From the NCBI GenBank assembly GCA_025084515.1, contig JAJAGP010000432.1:74501-138500 (forward strand): a DNA stretch of 64,000 nucleotides, given 5' to 3'. Origin of the DNA: Ancistrus triradiatus (taxonomy: Eukaryota; Chordata; Actinopteri; Siluriformes; Loricariidae). A program made the translations under genes and the position numbers. Of this stretch, positions 18,794 to 29,967 are shown in pieces. The notes under the pieces are model-generated. The model saw only the letters and a program-made list of their open reading frames with translations. It was not told where the DNA came from and searched no databases. Numbering within the stretch: position 1 is the first letter of the stretch; the number at the start of each line of letters is the position of its first letter.

Positions 18794-19677
18794 CAGTGGG
18801 GCAAAAAAGTATTTCGTCAGCCACTGATTATGCAAGTTCTCCTACTTAGGAAGATGAGAGAGGTCTGTAATTTTCATCATAGGTACACTTCAACTATGAG
18901 AGACAAAATGAGAAAAAAAAAATCACATTGGAAATCACATTGTAGGATTTTTAAAAGGCGTGTCCCCCTGCTTAAGTCAGTACATGTCCAGGCCCGTCTG
19001 AAGTTTGCCAGAGAGCATATGGATGATCCAGAAGAGGATAGAGAGAATATCATGTGGTCAGATGAAACCAAAATAAAACTTTTTGGTAAAAACTCAACTC
19101 ATCTTGTTTGGAGAAGTTGCATTTCAAGAACACCATACCTACTGTAAAGCATGGGGGTAGAAGCATCATGCTTTGGGGCTGTTTTTCAAATGGGACAGGA
19201 CGACTGATCCGTGTTAAGGGAAGAATGAACGGGGCCATGTATCGTGAGATTTTAAGCCAAAACCTCCTTCCATCAGTGAGAGCATTGAAGATGGAACGTG
19301 GCTGGCTCTTCCAGCATGACAATGATCCCAAACACACTGCTCTAGAGGAGATCTGCATGAAGGAATGGGCCAAAATACCAGCTACAGTGTGTGCAAACCT
19401 GGTGAAGACTTACAGGAAATGTTTGATCTCTTGCCAACAAAGGTTTTTTACAACGTATTGAGCTGAACTTTTGTTATTGACCAAATACTTATTTTCCACC
19501 ATGATTTACAATTAAATTCTTTAAAAATTTTACAATGTGCTATCCTGGATTTTTGTTTCTCATTTTGTCTCTCCTCGTTGAAGTGTAGCTATGATGAAAA
19601 TTACAGACCTCTCTCATCTTTCTAAGTAGGAGAACTTGCACAATCAGTGACTGACTAAATACTTTTTTGCCCCACTG
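18794..19677 (+). mobile_element. Tc1-B copy 1, 884-bp internal deletion derivative
   Basis: Ends cagtggggcaaaaaag and ccccactg, TA on both sides (18792-18793, 19678-19679). On + strand the remnant transposase (about 18950-19460) retains the first catalytic Asp (W-S-D-E-T-K) and the second (D-N-D-P-K-H). The N-terminal DNA-binding domain and the segment with the third acidic residue are deleted. Ends intact, so in principle still movable in trans. Confidence 0.88.
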
Positions 19678-19679
19678 TA

Positions 19680-20740
19680 TGTTAACACAACCCCTATCTT
19701 ATTTCTACCAAAGATACCATTAAACCGTGTGCACTAAGCAAAGTACTGCAATAACTGGCTTGATCCATGAGACAATTACAATAGCAAAGTTTTTGCCATT
19801 CCCATAGTTAAAGGCATTTCATGACATCTTACTCTGTCTTTCTGAAAGTCTGGTATGATAACATAAAAACGAAAACCCAAAAAGCATGCATGAGATGATT
19901 TAGGCTGCATGTATTTGCATAGAAATCGTGAGCAAGCAGTATGGATCATCTGAAATTCAGTTCGATTATATTTTCCCCATATTATCCAGCACACCTCGAC
20001 TGCTCGTTAGACAACACAGTTGCTATGGCGATGGTTGAGTCTGCCCACTTTCACTTTGCTTCTTGGATGCCTTTCTGCCTCACTAATCCAGTTACAGTAC
20101 ATGACTGCATTCTGTCAGAACCAAGACAAGCATACACAGTTCAACACCAGCGAATAGCTCATGCGAATAGCTCAACGTGGCTGCCATATTCTCTGTCTGT
20201 ATGTTTTGGATCAAAATAAGGACCTGGAAGGCAGTTTACAAAACATCAACACAGACAGTATGTGGGACAGTAACTGGGGCATGTCTAAGTGATGGAGCCC
20301 ATTGAAATCGGTCTGATTAATTGGGAGGAACACAAGAGCACAGAAACTGTATATAAATAATTGAACATTCATATTTCAGCAACTTTTTTCAGAAATATAT
20401 AGGGGTGTGTTGTTTAATGCCTACGATCCGTTCGGTGTAATTGCAAGTTATTTAATCTGGATGTTGTCTGAACACCATAGTATATACTGACTGTATAAGT
20501 TATCAATGCAATACTGTAATGATACTGTAATACTGTGATACTGTAATAATGTGTTGATACTGTAATGCACCAGGTATTGATTATCTACCCAAGGTACTGC
20601 AGTGTTTCCCGTACATTGATTTATTTAACATCAGTATTGACCACCACATATTGATTTTCTATGTTTTTACTATTTACAATGGTTAAAATTGTTTCACTGT
20701 AAACCTGTGAGCAGTGTAATGATTCACTCGGCCCCTCCTT
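19680..20740. other. Spacer with a dactgtaat-type iteration
   Basis: Near 20490-20575 the word 'atactgtaat' recurs irregularly. A 92-codon frame at 19941 has no recognisable domain. No gene called. Confidence 0.4.
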
Positions 20741-20741
20741 T

Positions 20742-20743
<2 letters not shown>

Positions 20744-20807
<64 letters not shown>

Positions 20808-20808
20808 A
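20744..20808. repeat. (CT)n-(CA)n compound microsatellite
   Basis: About 19 CT followed by about 13 CA units. Confidence 0.95.
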
Positions 20809-21043
20809 GTCTCACTTTCCACTAGCATAATGATTACTGTAGCTAATTAACGCTTCATCTACACCTACCTCTTACCTGATCATGTATGTGTGTCTGTGTG
20901 TACAACACACAGCTCAACAGAAAGCTTTTTACATTTTTTGGGACATTTTGCTATGCCACATGAACAAAACTGTTTTTTTTTTTAGAAACTGTAACTTCCT
21001 TTAGAAAATAATCATACAATGAAGTAACTTTTAAATCTTGAAT

Positions 21044-21046
<3 letters not shown>

Positions 21047-21079
<33 letters not shown>
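21047..21079. repeat. (GA)n microsatellite
   Basis: About 16 GA units followed by gtgtgtg. Confidence 0.95.
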
Positions 21080-21081
<2 letters not shown>

Positions 21082-21089
21082 TGTGTGCA

Positions 21090-21225
21090 ACAATGGGCAA
21101 AATTTTACAGGTGCAATCAGAGTTAAGGACTTTGCTCAAGGGTCCAACAGTGGCAACGTAATGTTTGGACTTGAACCCTCAACCTTCTGCTCAATAGTTT
21201 AGTACCATAACTGCTTAATTGCTTA
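21090..21225 (+). repeat. SINE-like fragment
   Basis: 'tttgctcaagggtccaacagtggcaac' then 'ttgaaccctcaaccttctgctcaatag', same family as 4939. Two more fragments follow at about 21770-21900 and 21930-22062 with the 'ccttaac' end. Confidence 0.55.
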
Positions 21226-22190
21226 CTATTGCTTAATGATGTAGGCCTCAGAAAAACTTGCTCTGCCCGAAGCCCACACCTTGTTAGACACTTTGTACAC
21301 CAACTCCACACCAGTCCCTTGTGTCTTTTTAAGCAGTGACAGTGATAGGTAAAGTAAGCATACAGCATGGATAAAAATGCACATATATTCTCGACTTGTG
21401 AAGAACAAAGCAATTCAGTTCAGATATAGAAGTCAAGACCCCGAGGCACGAATCCCCAGTGGTAATTTGGGGAGCTGGAGGGGTAAATGTGTAAAACTGT
21501 GTATCCCTGCCTGACTAATCCTGCCTGAGCATTCTGAATATAGACATTCTCAGTGAAAAAGAAAAAGTTTAAGCAAGACGAACATACGAAACACTTAAAA
21601 TTCAGGAAATACTTGCCTGATTGCTAAAGGACACTAACGAACATTAATCCACGCAAAGTGTTTTGCATCCTGAACTGCACAACTGATAAGCCAGCCACAA
21701 AATAATAGGAACCCTCGAGGTGATAAATGTTTGCAAAGTAAGCTGCACTTTATTTTATAGCCCAATTACTTATTTATTCTTGGAACTAGTCCAGACATCT
21801 GGTAACACAAGCATACTGCCCAACCGTGGCAGCTCAGCAGTGCTGGGTCTTAAACCCTAGAATTTCTGGTCAATAGTCCAGTACCTTAGTTGCTGCTCCC
21901 ATCACTGTCCACTGAGACTAGAGGTTCAGAGCAATTTACAACTGAGCTGAGCAATTAAGTGTTTAGCCCCAACAGAGGCAGATTGGCTGAGCCAATAATT
22001 GAACTCTTAACCTTCTGATTTATAGTCCAGAGCCTTAACTGTCTGTCACAATTACTCAGGTGCAGGTTGAATAGCATATAACAATACAGACATATGAGTG
22101 TGCCTTTCTTATAAAAATAGTTAAAGTAAACAAAGCTCTGACTAAAATACAAAAACGCAGAGCTGCATGAAGCTCAAATAGCTGTTGGTC

Positions 22191-23032
22191 TTAGTGTTTT
22201 CATACTCGAGTCTCAAGATCATAAATGAGCGGTCTCTGGCTCGTCTTGGTCTCAACCTCATTTGGACTCGGTCTTGTAGCAAGGTGGACTCGGAAATTGT
22301 CGAGACCAGCTGAGTCCAGTGCATCTGTCTGAGCTCATGAATAAAAAAACAATCCATTCAAACAGAATAAATCATCCATTAATCTACATGCCTAAAGAAA
22401 ATCTACCCTCACATAGATTAAAGGGGATAAACAACTTACTGATCAATCAATTAAAACTTTTTATTTTATTTTATTGCAAGTGTGAATTTTCACCTGCTCG
22501 TTTTACTTCACGATGTCCACAAAATCTGGAATTATTATTCTTATGTTTTCTTTTGTAATAATAAAATATTATTCAGTTGACTTTATGTGATGACTTCTGA
22601 TTAAGTTAAGAAGACAAAAAAGAAAACAGAATCATCATCAACACTTGCTTCTAAAAGTTGCTGCTTTAGTTTGACTAAGTCTATAATATAATAATAATTA
22701 TTAAAAATTAAAGGCTAAATATTATTTAATATTTCACAAAACTTATGATTAAATGTAAGATTATTTATTAATAAATATATATCATGTATAATTAAAGATA
22801 ATGAATGTCAAGTGAATTACAAACTAGTTTAATTTTTAGAATTTATTTCTGTATGATGAAAAAAAAATATTTTGTTTTAAAAAATATATATAGTCACAGT
22901 CTTGATCTTGGCCACTCCTGGCCTTGGTCTTGACTCGGACACGACTATTAAAAATCTTGTTTTTTATTCGGGCTCGGGGTCCCCATGTGTCTTAATTCGG
23001 ACTTAGCTCTAGCGGTCTAGAGTACAACACTA
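22191..23032. mobile_element. Non-autonomous DNA transposon with ctcgagtc-rich diverged ends
   Basis: The left end (gtgttttcatactcgagtct) and right end (ctagagtacaacac) are imperfect inverted repeats. Subterminal sequence on both sides is rich in 'cttggtc' and 'gactcgg', typical of a fish MITE whose ends read agtgttgtactcgag. The middle is AT-rich and non-coding. No clear target duplication. Confidence 0.5.
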
Positions 23033-23665
23033 GTTGGACCACAGTGAGACAACTCATTTTCTAATTTAGTAGAGTTCCTTCTCTCCATAAGAGCAGACAT
23101 CCTCCAAAGATCACACCACAGGCAAAAAGTGCAATACTGAAGAAGGTGATAACAAACCCAAATGAAACAGAGCACAAGACCTAGAAAGCATTAGGAAAAA
23201 CACTGAATAAATCTGTTGCTAATGGAATAACACCAAGGGGCATAGCACAAAGCAAAAAAGCACAAAACTCACGTCAGGTGAAAGACAACTGCTAAAAGAC
23301 TACAGGCTTTAATTAATACAATAAAGACATGAATTGTATAATTGTGTGTAGTGTTCACTTGGGCAAAATGTCCTTAACTTCAATGAAGGTTAATCCACAT
23401 TTGATATGTAATTAATGCAGATTATGATGATCAAAACATTTCACAAACCTTTGCTTGCAACTATATATACACCACCTTCTATAGATGTATGAAAAATGCA
23501 TATAAAAAAAATCATCTTACATTGACTTTGACTTTAATGTCATTGCAGACAGTATGAACCCAAGATATTTCATGTTCTGTCTGATCAACTTCATTGCATT
23601 TATTTAACATCCATTCCTGCATTTCAGGAGAAAAGGTGAGCAAAGGATCTCCAGTTTGACAGCAA
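23033..23665. other. Spacer with a possible old transposon end
   Basis: The phrase 'aacatccattcctgcatttcagg' at about 23609-23631 resembles subterminal sequence of another fish mariner family. Nothing else recognised. Confidence 0.3.
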
Positions 23666-23884
23666 ATGGGTGAAAAAATTATCAACAAATATAAAAGCAA
23701 TGTTCCTCAAAGAACGATTGTAAGAGATTTACATATTCCTTCTTCGGCAGTGCATAATATCACTAAAGGATTCAAGAAATCTAGAGGAATTCCACTGCGT
23801 AAAGGGCAAGAGTGCAAGCCTAAACTGAAGACCTGTGACGTCTGGTCCCTCAGACAGTACTACATCAAGAACCATCATTTATGA
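23666..23884 (+). pseudogene. N-terminal fragment of a third Tc1-like transposase
   Basis: The 72-codon frame contains the Tc1-type helix-turn-helix: KIINKYKSNVPQRTIVRDL, then a RKGQECKPK basic hook and a second helix-turn-helix. It stops three bases before the start of Tc1-B copy 2. The remainder of this transposase is not found beyond that element. It belongs to a family different from Tc1-A and Tc1-B. Confidence 0.7.
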
Positions 23885-23887
23885 ATA

Positions 23888-25506
23888 CAGTGGGGCAAAA
23901 AAGTATTTAGTCAGCCACTGATTGTGCAAGTTCTAATACTTAGATATATGAGAGGTCTGTAATTTTCATAATAAGTACCAACTATGAGAGATAAAATAAG
24001 AAAAAAAATTCCAGGAAATCACATTGGAGGTTTTTAAATTATGGTGGAAAATAAGTATTTGGTCAATAACAAAAGTTCAACTCAATACTTTGCACCATAA
24101 CCTTTGTTGGCAATGACAGAGGTCAAATGTTTCCTGTAAGTCTTCACCAAGTTTGCACAAACTGTAGCTGGTATTTTGGCCCATTCCCTCCATGCAGATC
24201 CCTCCTCTAGAGCAGTGATGTTTTGGGCTGTTGCTGCGGCAACACGAACTTTCAACTCCCTCTCCAAAATTTTCTATGAGGTTGAGGTCTGGAGACTGGC
24301 TAGGCCACTCCAGGACCTTGAAATGCTTTTTATGGAACCACCACTCCTTCGTTGCCCGAGCAGTGGGTTTGGGGATCATTGTCATGCTGGAAGACCCAGC
24401 CACGTTCCATCTTCAATGCTCTCACTGATGGAAGGAGGATTTGTCTTAAAATCTCACAATACATGGCCCCATTCATTCTTTCCTTAACACGGATCAGTCG
24501 TCCTGTCCCTCTTTGCAGATAAACAGCCCCAAAGCATGATGTTTTCCACCCCCATGCTTCACAGTAGGTATGGTGTTCTTGGGGATGCAACTCAGCATTC
24601 TTCTTTCCTCCAAACACGATGGGTTTGAATTTTTAATTTTACAAAAAAGTTCGATTTTGCGTTTTCACCTGACCACATGATATTCTCCCAGTCCTCTTCT
24701 GGATCATCCATATGTTCTCTGGCAAACTTCAGACGGGCCTGGACATGTACTGGCTTAAGCAGGGGGGCTACGCCTGGCACTGCAGGATCTGAGTCGCTCG
24801 GCGTAGTGTGTTACTGATCGGTAGCCCCTTTGTTACTGACTTTGGTCCCAGCTCTCTGCAGGTCATTCATCAGAACTCTGTGTAGTTCTGGGATTTTTTT
24901 GCTCACCGTTTCTCATGATCATTTTGACCCCACGAGATGAGATCTTGCGTGGAGCCCCAGATCGAAGTAGATTATCAATGGTCTTGTATGTCTTCCATTT
25001 TCTACAATTGCTCCCACAGTTGATTTACTATCACACCAACCTGCTTGCCTATTGTAGATTCACTCTTCCCAGCCTGGTGCAAGTCTACAATTTTCTTCCT
25101 GGTGTCCTTCGACAGCTCTTTGGTCTTGGCCATGGTTGAGTTTGGAGTCTGACTGTTTGAGGCTGTGGACAGGTGTCTTTTATACAGATAATGAGGTCAA
25201 ACAGGTGCCATTAATACAGGTAACAAGTGGAGGACAGAAGAACTTCTTAAAGAAGAAGTTACCGGTCTGTGAGAGCCAGAAATCTCCCAAAAAATAAGTA
25301 TTTGGGTGACCAAATACTTATTTTCCACCATGATTTACAATTAAATTCTTTAAAAATCCTACAATGTGATTTCCTGGATTTTTTTTCCTCATTTTGTCTC
25401 ACATAGTTGAAGTGTACCTATGATGAAAATTACAGACCTTTCTCATCTTTCTAAGTACGAGAACTTGCACAATCAGTGGCTGACTAAATACTTTTTTGCC
25501 CCACTG
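23888..25506 (-). mobile_element. Tc1-B copy 2, near full length
   Basis: Both ends and TA duplications are present (23886-23887, 25507-25508). About 200-bp inverted repeats contain the outer 'aagtatttagtca' and inner 'aagtatttggtca' direct repeats. At 1619 bp it is close to the inferred full-length size of the family. Confidence 0.92.
24080..25133 (-). pseudogene. Tc1-B transposase pseudogene, copy 2
   Basis: The ATG at 25131-25133 (minus) aligns with the start in copy 3. The N-terminal helix-turn-helix (RKKIVDLHQAGKSESTIGKQV) is followed by a frameshift near 25040. Later pieces lie in three frames (24780-24592, 24617-24330, 24403-24077). The block with the third catalytic Glu (L-N-L-I-E-N) remains. 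The Asp-bearing D-N-D-P motif is damaged to D-N-D-P-Q. Not translatable as one protein. Confidence 0.85.
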
Positions 25507-25510
25507 TAAT

Positions 25511-25577
25511 CTAAAATTGTAAAGTTGCTTAGCGAGAATGTTCCATTGTAAATAAACCTGAGTTGACTTGACTTGAG
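25511..25577 (+). repeat. Retroposon tail fragment
   Basis: 'ttgtaaagttgctta...ttccattgtaaataaacctgagttgacttgac', relative of 17320-17391, directly abutting Tc1-B copy 2. Confidence 0.55.
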
Positions 25578-26759
25578 CAGGTTTGCTCATGGGGTCCTAG
25601 AAAATGTCCCCACAAGGCAAGAAATGTTAGATCCCCCCCTTATATTTGTACCCTTATTGGGGGCGACCTCTTACTGGGGATCCATTTGTGTTAAGGTTTT
25701 GGATTGAACCAACACTGTTTTATTTTTGGCAGGAATCTAGGTACTAGGTACTGCTCCCCCACCATTTTACTTTTGGTAAGGATCTTAGAATACAAGATGC
25801 TCCTGTCTGCTGAAACATTGCTCTGTCATTAGAAATGGGTTACAACATGTCCAAAACCAAAACTGGATTTCCAGAAATGTATTCACTGTAAATACTGTTC
25901 CTTGGGTAGACAAAATGAATGGCGTGATAATAGACCAGCAGGTCCTATCCAAGGGATGAGCCATTTGGAAATGCTTATGTAAGATTGGCAGCTGTATGTA
26001 CCTTTGATGGTTCAGGCGACCCCAGATGGGACTATGCGTATATGAAAAGTGCGTGATCCTTATGGACAAAAATGAAGGGATCTGTTTGCTAGATTTTGCT
26101 AGAAGATCAGGAAAAATCTAAATAGAAAACAACACAACTGAGTGATCCACTGTTCAGTTCTGATCTACCCAGTCTTATAGGGTGCAGCTCCAAACAGTCC
26201 ACAATGTACACAGGTTAAGGATAAGAAATCTGATTCTGAACCTAAACCCTGGACCATACACAAAAATTAAGAAATTAATGCAATGAAATAAAAGTTAAAG
26301 TAAGTGTAAGAAAGTGAGTGTGTTTATTTTCTATTAGCAGTTTCCATACTCTCTCAATTTTTTTCCAATTTTGGGTTGTACATTGCACATAGAATATCAT
26401 CATATCCTGTCAAAATCCCTTATTTGTGCATTACACTCTGAAAATGAAAACAAATTAATTCTAGCTATTGCACTTACAAAATGTAAGCCTCAAAATGAAA
26501 GTGAACATAACATAAACAAATCATTTGGATCAATTATTAAAATGCAATTGGCAAAATAAACTTACCTTGGTTGGATAAGTGATCAGTCCCTTTAGAGTAA
26601 CCATTACAAACTTGCTCTGATAATCACCTTCTAGATCACACACCAGGCTAATTGGCCCCCTTTGGGCACCAACTGTAATGCTTTCAATTACTACAGAATA
26701 AAACCGCACAGTCTTTTGAGGATTTCACCACTAGTAGTGCATGTTAACACTCTTAATTC
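25578..26759. other. Spacer, no gene recognised
   Basis: Neither a recognisable coding segment nor a repeat family was found. Confidence 0.4.
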
Positions 26760-27215
26760 ACCTTGGTTGCAAAGGTACTTTTTAAGAGGGCTCTGGGATC
26801 AAGTGGTGAAAACTACAAGTTAGGAGAAGCATACAAAAACATTTCCGAGGCTTTAACTATCCCTTGGAGTATCATTCAGAGTATTATTAAAAAGTGGCAA
26901 GTGTATGGTGCCGCCAACACCTTGAAAAAAATCAGGCAGTTCCTTCAACCTGGATGACAGGAGAATGTTGAACAAGGCAGCTACCAAGAGGCCAGTGGCA
27001 ACTTTCAAGGATGTACATGTCTTTATTGATGAGCTTGGGCAGTTTATGCATGTGATGACAACTTCACAAGCTATAGAACACAAAACGGGCCCTGTATGGC
27101 AGGGTGACAAGAATGAAGCTTCTTCTGAAAAAGTGCCACACTGGCTCATATTTGTGCTTCTGATATCATGTGGCAAACAATTTTATTGTCAGATAAAACC
27201 AAGTCTGGGCTGAGA
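26760..27215 (+). pseudogene. Remnant of a fourth Tc1/mariner transposase (DNA-binding half)
   Basis: Two adjoining frames (26763-26957, then 26965-27213) carry 'LGEAYKNISEAL...WSIIQSIIKKW' and, after a break, 'MLNKAATKRPVATFKDVHVF'. These are the first and second helix-turn-helix regions of a Tc1-like transposase. A stop/frameshift at about 26957 separates them, and the catalytic domain is absent. No terminal repeats found. Confidence 0.7.
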
Positions 27216-27459
27216 ATCCAAACACTATGTATGGTATTAACCAAACCAATTTCTATTTTAAAATATTTGTATATTATTTTTATTCCAGGCTGAAAGATAA
27301 AAAATATATGTTAACAGGTATCATGTGTGTTTTATTTACACACACTGTACACAAGCTCTGAGTAGACCTCTGTTTGCAGCACAATACTGAAGGACAAATT
27401 GGTTCTGATGACCCCAGGAACAAGGGAATAGGTTTCATTTTGACATTGTTGAGGACATA

Positions 27460-29250
27460 CAGTGGGGCAAAAAAGTATTTAGTCAGCCACTGATTGTGCA
27501 AGTTCTCCTACCTAGAAAAATGAGAGAACTCTGTAATTTTCATCATAGGTACACTTCAACTATGCGAGACAAAATGAGAAAAAAAGGAAATCACATTGTA
27601 GGATTGTTAAAGAATTTAATTGTAAATTTTGGTGGAAAATAAGTATTTGGTCACCAACAAACAAGCAAGATTTCTGGCTCTCACACACCTGTAACTTCTT
27701 TAAGAAGCTTTTCTGTCCTTCACTCGTTACCTGTATTAATGGCACCTGTTTGACATCATTATCTGTATAAAAGACACCTGTCCACAGCCTCAAACAATTA
27801 GATTCCAAACTCAACCATGGCCAAGACCAAAGAGCTGGTGAAGGACATCAGGAAGAAAATTGTAGACCTGCACCAGGCTGGGAAGAGTGAATCTACAATA
27901 GGCAAGCAGGTTGGTGTGAATAAATCGACTGTGGGAGCAATTGTAAGAAAATGGAAGACATACAAGACCATTGATAATCTCCTTCGATCTGGGGCCCCAC
28001 GCAAGATCTCATCCCGTGCGGTCAAAATGATCATGAGAACAGTGAGCAAAAATCCCAGAACTACACAGAGGGACCTGATGAATGACCTGCAGAGAGCTGG
28101 GACAATTACCAAACAACTCAGCGGATCCGGCGGACCCAAGAGCCCGCCCCACCACGCCCATGGCCGGCAACGCACAGATAGGCGCAACAGTTAAGCTAAG
28201 ACCCATAGGGCAGTACCCGAAAAAGGGACAGCGAGGAATACATAAGGGAGCGAGAGACTAACCACCTGGGGGAAGAGACAAAAGATAACATTGACAAAAA
28301 TCCCAGAACTCCACAGAAGGGACCTGATGAATGACCTTCAGAGGAGCTGGGACAAAAGTAACAAGGCCTACCATCAGTTACACACTATGCCGAAAGGGAC
28401 TCAGATCCTGCAGTGCCCCCAGGCGTGTCCCCCTGGCTTAAGGCCACTACTGTCCAGGCCCGTCTGAAAGTTTACCAGAGAGCATATGGATGATCCAGAA
28501 AGAGGATTGGAGAATTTCATGTGGTCAGATGAAACCAAGTCACATCCCAAGAACACCATACCTACTGTGAAGCATGGGGTGGAAACATCTGCTTTGAGGG
28601 CTGTTTTTCTCTCAAAGGGGACAGGATGACTGATCCGTTGTTAAGGGAAGAATGAACGGCGCCATGTATCGTGAGATTTTAAGCCCAAAACCTTCTTCCA
28701 TCATGGAGAGCATTGGACGATGGAACGTGGCTGGGTCTTCCAGCATGACAATGATCCGCAACATAAGCACCGCTCGGGCAATGAAGGACTGGCTCCGTAA
28801 AAAGCATTTCAAGGTCCTGGAGTGGTCTAGCCGGTCTCCAGACCTCAACCCCATAGAAAATGTGTGGAGGGAGTTGAAAGTCCGTGTTGCCCCAAAACAT
28901 CACTGCTCTAGAGGAGATCCGCATGGAGGAATGGGCCAAAATACCAGCTACAGTGTGTGCAAACCTGGTGAAGACTTACAGGAAACGTTTCACCTCTGTC
29001 ATTGCCAACAAAGGTTATGTTACAAAGTATTGAGTTGAACCAAATTTATTGACCAAATACTTATTTTCCGCCATAATTTACAATTAAATGCTTTAAAAAT
29101 CGTACAATGTGATTTCCTGGATTTTTTTTTCTCAGTTTTGTCTCTCATAGTTGAAGTGTACCTATGATGAAAATTACAGACCTCTCTCATGTTTTAAAGT
29201 AGGAGAACTTGCACAATCAGTGGCTGACTAAATACTTTTTTGCCCCACTG
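27460..29250 (+). mobile_element. Tc1-B copy 3, with internal insertion
   Basis: Ends and flanking TA (27458-27459, 29251-29252) are intact. IR/DR layout is clear: outer repeats at 27473-27485 and 29225-29237, inner ones at 27641-27653 and 29050-29062. At 1791 bp it exceeds copy 2 by about 170 bp because of a GC-rich insertion with a flanking duplication (28047-28360). Confidence 0.92.
27817..29033 (+). pseudogene. Tc1-B transposase pseudogene, copy 3
   Basis: The ATG at 27817 opens a 125-codon frame with the best-preserved N-terminal domain in the window: helix-turn-helix 'STIGKQVGVNKSTVGAIVRKW', 'RSGAPRKIS' hook, then a second DNA-binding segment. It runs into foreign GC-rich sequence at 28122. 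The catalytic half resumes after 28400 with many single-base indels, including loss of the second catalytic Asp motif. The third-Glu block (L-N-P-I-E-N-V-W) survives at about 28848-28870. Confidence 0.87.
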
Positions 29251-29252
29251 TA

Positions 29253-29837
29253 AAAGTGACCCACAGTGGCCCCCTGGAAGCTGAGTCATTTTGTGGAGCC
29301 TTTATTTTCATAAACATGGTAGCCAACATAAAGACAGTTTGTTTGTTTTTTTTCTGTCTGTGCTTTCCTGTGACAGTAATTACATAATTTGATTATGTTA
29401 AGCAACAACATCACAGTTTAGCTTTCTGTGCTTCATGACAGAAGATCTAACATGCAAACATTCATAAATGAAAAAAAAACAGCATCACTTCAGAGACTGA
29501 CATTTAAGCTTTTAGTCTGTACTGAATACAACTGAAATTTTGTAATGTCAGTTAGCCACTCAGTATCAACTACTGCATGTGAAATTATGTCTACAGATCA
29601 GCAAGTCACCACTTAGTTTATATAGAAAAGATATTACTTATATATACATATAAATGATACATTCATGCAGATATGATCTAGTGCATTTAGACTTTAAAAG
29701 ACATATAAATAATCAGTATTCCAAACCTAGAACTCACCTGCAATCCTGCCTCACCTGTATGAGCTACTACCTGGCAGGTTTGCTTCTGTAACCTGATTAA
29801 ATAACACAATGATGCATGCCATATGAACAGTGAGGAA
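29253..29837. other. Spacer, no gene recognised
   Basis: AT-rich, with poly-T and poly-A runs. No repeat family identified. Confidence 0.4.
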
Positions 29838-29967
29838 AAACATTCATTCATTCATTTATTTTCTCTTCCGCCTAATCCTAGCCAGGGTCGTGGGAAAACC
29901 GGTGCCTAGCAGAGGGCGCAAGGCAGGAACAACCCTAGACAGGGTGCCAATCCATCTCATTCACAAA
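29838..29967 (-). repeat. tRNA-derived SINE, 3' segment (reverse orientation)
   Basis: 'cattcattcatttatttt' tail followed by 'tcttccgcctaatcc' and 'agggtgccaatccatc', the reverse complement of the SINE body seen at 63790. It continues at 31442 and 31985 after Tc1 insertions. Confidence 0.75.
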
